A stretch of 8,862 nucleotides of DNA from Flavobacteriales bacterium UBA6165 (GTDB lineage: Bacteria > Bacteroidota > Bacteroidia > Flavobacteriales_D > Crocinitomicaceae), in contig DIUF01000120.1 of the NCBI GenBank assembly GCA_002422285.1, forward strand, positions 1 through 8,862, read 5' to 3'. A program made the position numbers and the translations under genes. The notes below the pieces were generated by a model. That model was not told the DNA's origin. It did not search any database and saw only the letters and a program-made list of their open reading frames with translations. Each line of letters begins with the position of its first letter. The stretch's first letter is position 1. Below are positions 6,247 to 8,862 of this stretch, piece after piece.

Positions 6247-7863
6247 TTAAAATTTGATTTTGGCTTGTATCTGCATAGACAATTTCATTTTCAAATTGTA
6301 CCAGTCAAAAAACTTCACAATAACGCCAAGAGGACCATCTTTTGTTTGGGTGTTGCCCTCTATTTCAATGTAAGCTACTTGAGGCATTAAATCCAATTTC
6401 CAGTCATCTAAGACAAGGTCTGTGATTTTATAACCACGCTGATTTACAACTCCTAAACTGTTCACAGAAGCAGCTGCCACAACTTCAGTAATCTGGTCGA
6501 ATGCAGAAAACAATACATTGTAGTTTTCATCCATAAAACGAAGTTGAGCACCCAATTGCACCGGGAAACCATTATCCATAATCAAGCGAAACATGATGTA
6601 GTCTATTTGGCTAACATCCTGTCCAAGGTTAAATGGAACGGTATCTCTAACCCCAAAACCATAAGCAAAACCTTCAAGCGGTAATTCCAATTCTGATTTT
6701 ATACGCAGTTTACTGGTGTCGCTAAGAAAGTTTAATGTTGCAGTGGGTCCATCTGGATTGGTGAAAGCACTCAAAGCAAAAGCTAAAAACTTCGGGACGG
6801 GTGTTATTACTGTAGATAAATTGTTGGTATTCGAAGTATTCAAAACAATTAACGTTTCCATGAAATTTCCAAGAATCGCAGGGAAGTTCAGGTCATGCAC
6901 GGCAGGATACCCAGTAAGCTGAAACTCCTGTCCGCTGCTCACAATAATCGTTCGAAGATTGCTCAACACAATGCGAATCGGTAAACCAATGGAGTTTTCT
7001 GTCAACAATCTTAAACTGGGGTTAGTGAATTCAAAGTAACCCTGCCCTTCACTATTGGCAAAAATCTGCATCAGAATAGAATCTGACAAATTAAGAACGG
7101 ATTGCTGACCAAAATAACCATAGACATTAGAAAAAGCAACATTATTGCTACTCAAAGAAACATTCAAATTCTCATTACCGGCAATGGCTTGTCCACTCCC
7201 AGTAAGCGTGGTTTGCATGTTCACTTGTAAGGTATTCACAGTTGTGTTTCCTACTGTAAAATCCATTATGGCACCAGTAATATTAACTGTGGCTGTTGTA
7301 GAATGTGGAACCGTCCCCTGATACTTTAACAACACTGTTTGTTGAAGTGGATTTCCGCCAACTATAATACCCGGAAACGTGAGTACAACATTCACGGTAT
7401 GCGCTAAATTGGTAGACAGCGTTATTACCAATTGCCCGCTTTTGGTGAGCATATTATGCAATTCAACTCCAGATGTTCCGTTTACTGAAATCGTCTCTTG
7501 ACTTGTGCCAGTGATTGTGCCGTTAAATGCACCGCTTGGCGAGAGGTTCAAATCAGAGGAAGAAACTGAAAAACCTTGATTGATTTGCTGTAAACCGACC
7601 AATTGTTCGCCATCTAAAACAGTCAAATCACTTCTATATACCAAGGCAACAGCACCAGTTGTTGGGTCTATAACCACCAAATCATCAGGATTTTCATTGG
7701 CGAAAATATCGTAAACATCGAAAGTGCCATATGCCAAAGGAACAGCTAAATTGGGGTTCCACGCCGTTGATGCTATTTTGTCAAAATTCTGCTTGACACA
7801 TCCAAACAAAAGGAACACTACGAATAGTAGTATGCCCGCACTATTTACAGCTCTTTTTTTCAT
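6247..7863 (-). CDS. Large beta-rich lipoprotein of unknown function
   Basis: This 538-residue protein starts MKKRAVNSAG, then a hydrophobic stretch and the lipobox FLLFGC, with Cys22 as the lipidated residue. It is therefore probably an outer-membrane lipoprotein, facing either side. After VKQNFDKI comes WNPNLAVPLAYGTFDVYDI (35-53). I recall similar openings in other uncharacterised Bacteroidota lipoproteins, but no family name. The middle (about 100-270) is rich in Thr, Ser, Asn and Gly with alternating hydrophobic residues, as in stacked beta sandwiches. The end returns to ordinary composition and finishes SMQIQAKIKF, a strand with a terminal Phe. No enzyme motif is visible. The barrel gene follows after 20 bases, so the two products are likely partners at the outer membrane. 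Upstream are 88 bases with a poor -7 match (TACTTTTA, 7893-7886) and a weak hairpin. That it is a lipoprotein is well supported; its function is unknown. Confidence 0.87.
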   Translation of the reverse strand: MKKRAVNSAGILLFVVFLLFGCVKQNFDKIASTAWNPNLAVPLAYGTFDVYDIFANENPDDLVVIDPTTGAVALVYRSDLTVLDGEQLVGLQQINQGFSVSSSDLNLSPSGAFNGTITGTSQETISVNGTSGVELHNMLTKSGQLVITLSTNLAHTVNVVLTFPGIIVGGNPLQQTVLLKYQGTVPHSTTATVNITGAIMDFTVGNTTVNTLQVNMQTTLTGSGQAIAGNENLNVSLSSNNVAFSNVYGYFGQQSVLNLSDSILMQIFANSEGQGYFEFTNPSLRLLTENSIGLPIRIVLSNLRTIIVSSGQEFQLTGYPAVHDLNFPAILGNFMETLIVLNTSNTNNLSTVITPVPKFLAFALSAFTNPDGPTATLNFLSDTSKLRIKSELELPLEGFAYGFGVRDTVPFNLGQDVSQIDYIMFRLIMDNGFPVQLGAQLRFMDENYNVLFSAFDQITEVVAAASVNSLGVVNQRGYKITDLVLDDWKLDLMPQVAYIEIEGNTQTKDGPLGVIVKFFDWYNLKMKLSMQIQAKIKF

Positions 7864-7896
7864 ACCTATTGGTTTTTTAGAGATGTAAAAGTATTG

Positions 7897-7928
7897 AAAA
7901 AAATACTGAAAACCGAATTGGGGATTTC
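7897..7928 (-). terminator. Weak candidate terminator after the OmpA/DUF1573 gene
   Basis: On the - strand, GAAATCC, a 7-base loop and GGTTTTC (7928-7908) can pair as a 7-bp stem with one central T-T mismatch. Four bases later comes a run of seven T (7903-7897). The mismatch and the offset of the T run make this a poor intrinsic terminator. It may still reduce transcription from the OmpA/DUF1573 gene into the lipoprotein gene, or have no role. Confidence 0.22.
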
Positions 7929-7951
7929 GTTTTTGATTAGAGAGCTGGCTT

Positions 7952-8862
7952 CTACCTCACCTCAACATTGGCGTAAACCATAACTGTTGTGCCATTGGAA
8001 AGCGTTATCTCAATAGGTAACACGATGTGGCCTTCTTTGTTCCCAGAATTAAATTCGCCACGGATGGTTATGCCTTCTCCAGGGTTTAGTTGCATGGAGC
8101 TTGGTGTGAGCACGGTACAATCGCAAGGACTTTTGATGTTTGCAATTTCCAAAGGTTCATCCGTTCGGGCTTGGAGGGTAAATTCAAATGTAACCGTTTG
8201 ATTTTGCTTGATAATACCCAAGTCCAAAGTTGGTTTATCGACAATTACCGAAGCATTTGGGTCCTTTTCATTCAGAACACGAACAGCCTCCACTTCAATG
8301 CGTCTTTCCAAAGCTGCTCGAGGATTGTAAACCGAATTTTGGGTATCCAATCGATCAGCGCTCACGGTTTGGTCTGCGGCATACTCCCCAAAAGGCATAC
8401 GCACAAATGTCAAACGACCACCATTTTTGGCTGTGCCGTCGATGTAGGGTTTAAACACACCGTTGTCATAGCGCTCCAAATGATTCACCAAAGATTGAAT
8501 TCTGCGCATAGTCAAATTCACGTTGTAATCTGTATAAGTTAATGGCGAAGCAAAACCCCGAATTACGACTTCCAACTGAGCGCCATCTTGCAAACGTTGC
8601 AACAACCAAGTGCGAAATTCAACCAAATCTTTCATGCCTTGCAACACGAAATCATCAAAAAGGTGCTCAATTTCATCCACAGCTTTCAAACTATCCGCTC
8701 TGTCATGAGACCAGGCCTTTTGATATTCAGGGCGCATTTCAACATAATTGTTATAGGTAGAAGCATAATCCAAGTTGGTGGTTTTTGCCCAAGAGCGTGG
8801 ATTTGGCACATCATTGTGGAAATACAAAACGGGTAAATACACCAAAACATCAGGTTCTTCAA
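7952..8862 (-). CDS. OmpA-like protein with C-terminal DUF1573 domain, 5' end cut by the window edge
   Basis: The frame is open to the right edge, so the N-terminus and any signal peptide lie outside; a TTG at 8845 is not a credible start, because the reading continues upstream as EEPDVLVYLPVLYF. Numbering from that TTG, LPVLYFHNDVPNPRSW (4-19) matches the opening strand of OmpA-like domains in Bacteroidota. VVIRGFASPL...YNVNLTMRRIQSLVNHL (93-123) and ALERRIEVE (178-186) fit the conserved core, where OmpA proteins have GyaSp, sxxRa and nRRVe. The domain probably binds peptidoglycan, but it is divergent. Residues about 204-296 look like DUF1573, an Ig-like domain: LDLGIIKQNQTVTFEFTL, then SPCDCTV (239-245) where the family usually has SCGCT, then LNPGEG and EFNSGNKEG. 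The product should act in the periplasm or at the outer membrane. The lipoprotein gene follows 88 bases downstream. Domain calls are confident; the combined role is inferred. Confidence 0.88.
   Translation of the reverse strand, partial: EEPDVLVYLPVLYFHNDVPNPRSWAKTTNLDYASTYNNYVEMRPEYQKAWSHDRADSLKAVDEIEHLFDDFVLQGMKDLVEFRTWLLQRLQDGAQLEVVIRGFASPLTYTDYNVNLTMRRIQSLVNHLERYDNGVFKPYIDGTAKNGGRLTFVRMPFGEYAADQTVSADRLDTQNSVYNPRAALERRIEVEAVRVLNEKDPNASVIVDKPTLDLGIIKQNQTVTFEFTLQARTDEPLEIANIKSPCDCTVLTPSSMQLNPGEGITIRGEFNSGNKEGHIVLPIEITLSNGTTVMVYANVEVR

Noticed and set aside
7890..7907. AGTATT / AATACT hairpin before the lipoprotein gene as an operator or terminator
   Set aside because: It is a 6-bp stem made almost wholly of A-T pairs around an A-rich loop, likely a by-product of local AT richness.
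8090..8542. A 150-codon open frame on the + strand opposite the OmpA/DUF1573 gene
   Set aside because: Its product is Cys- and His-rich without pattern, as expected for an antisense reading of the recognisable gene on the other strand.
8843..8845. TTG at 8845 as the start of the OmpA/DUF1573 gene
   Set aside because: The reading frame stays open to the edge and the upstream residues EEPDVL continue smoothly into the OmpA-like strand, and no signal peptide follows the TTG.
1..8862. tRNA, rRNA, CRISPR array, insertion sequence, toxin-antitoxin or defence genes
   Set aside because: No regularly spaced repeats, no transposase or nuclease motifs and no cloverleaf-like segments were seen; every gap is under 100 bases.

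Overview
The window looks like chromosomal DNA of a member of the Bacteroidota, most likely Flavobacteriales or a relative. Four things point there: a C-terminal tail of the type IX secretion (T9SS) sorting kind, a DUF5723-type outer-membrane barrel, promoter-like TAnnTTTG boxes (the Bacteroidota -7 element), and an almost complete lack of Shine-Dalgarno sequences. The DNA is moderately AT-rich by eye. I see no transposase, integrase, CRISPR array, rRNA or tRNA. All gaps between genes are under 100 bases.

Layout. On the + strand are the 3' part of a serine hydrolase (beta-lactamase/PBP fold) with a T9SS-like tail (1-699, cut by the left edge) and a zinc-ribbon SAM-dependent methyltransferase (740-1375), which has its own promoter-like element. 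A 16-bp perfect palindrome lies in the 24-base gap where the two strands converge. The rest is on the - strand. In transcription order it holds an OmpA-like protein with a C-terminal DUF1573 domain (8862-7952, cut by the right edge), a large beta-rich lipoprotein (7863-6247), a DUF5723 outer-membrane barrel (6226-4877), a DUF4349 lipoprotein with a C-terminal membrane helix (4799-3714), and a 739-residue membrane-anchored protein of unknown function with an apparent internal duplication and a propeller-like C-terminal half (3619-1400, TTG start).

How they may work together. All five - strand products carry envelope signals: a signal peptide, a lipobox, a membrane anchor or an OmpA-like domain. 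The lipoprotein and the barrel are only 20 bases apart and are very probably co-transcribed, with a strong AAGGAGG site between them. The whole run may be an envelope module, but the 77-94 base gaps elsewhere and a separate promoter-like box before the 739-residue gene suggest more than one transcript. None of the five has a function that can be named from sequence. The methyltransferase is probably an independent cytoplasmic enzyme.

Nothing here is clearly a new defence or mobile system. The main points of interest are the uncharacterised envelope cluster, the OmpA-DUF1573 fusion, the duplicated architecture of the 739-residue protein, and the unusual translation start signals.
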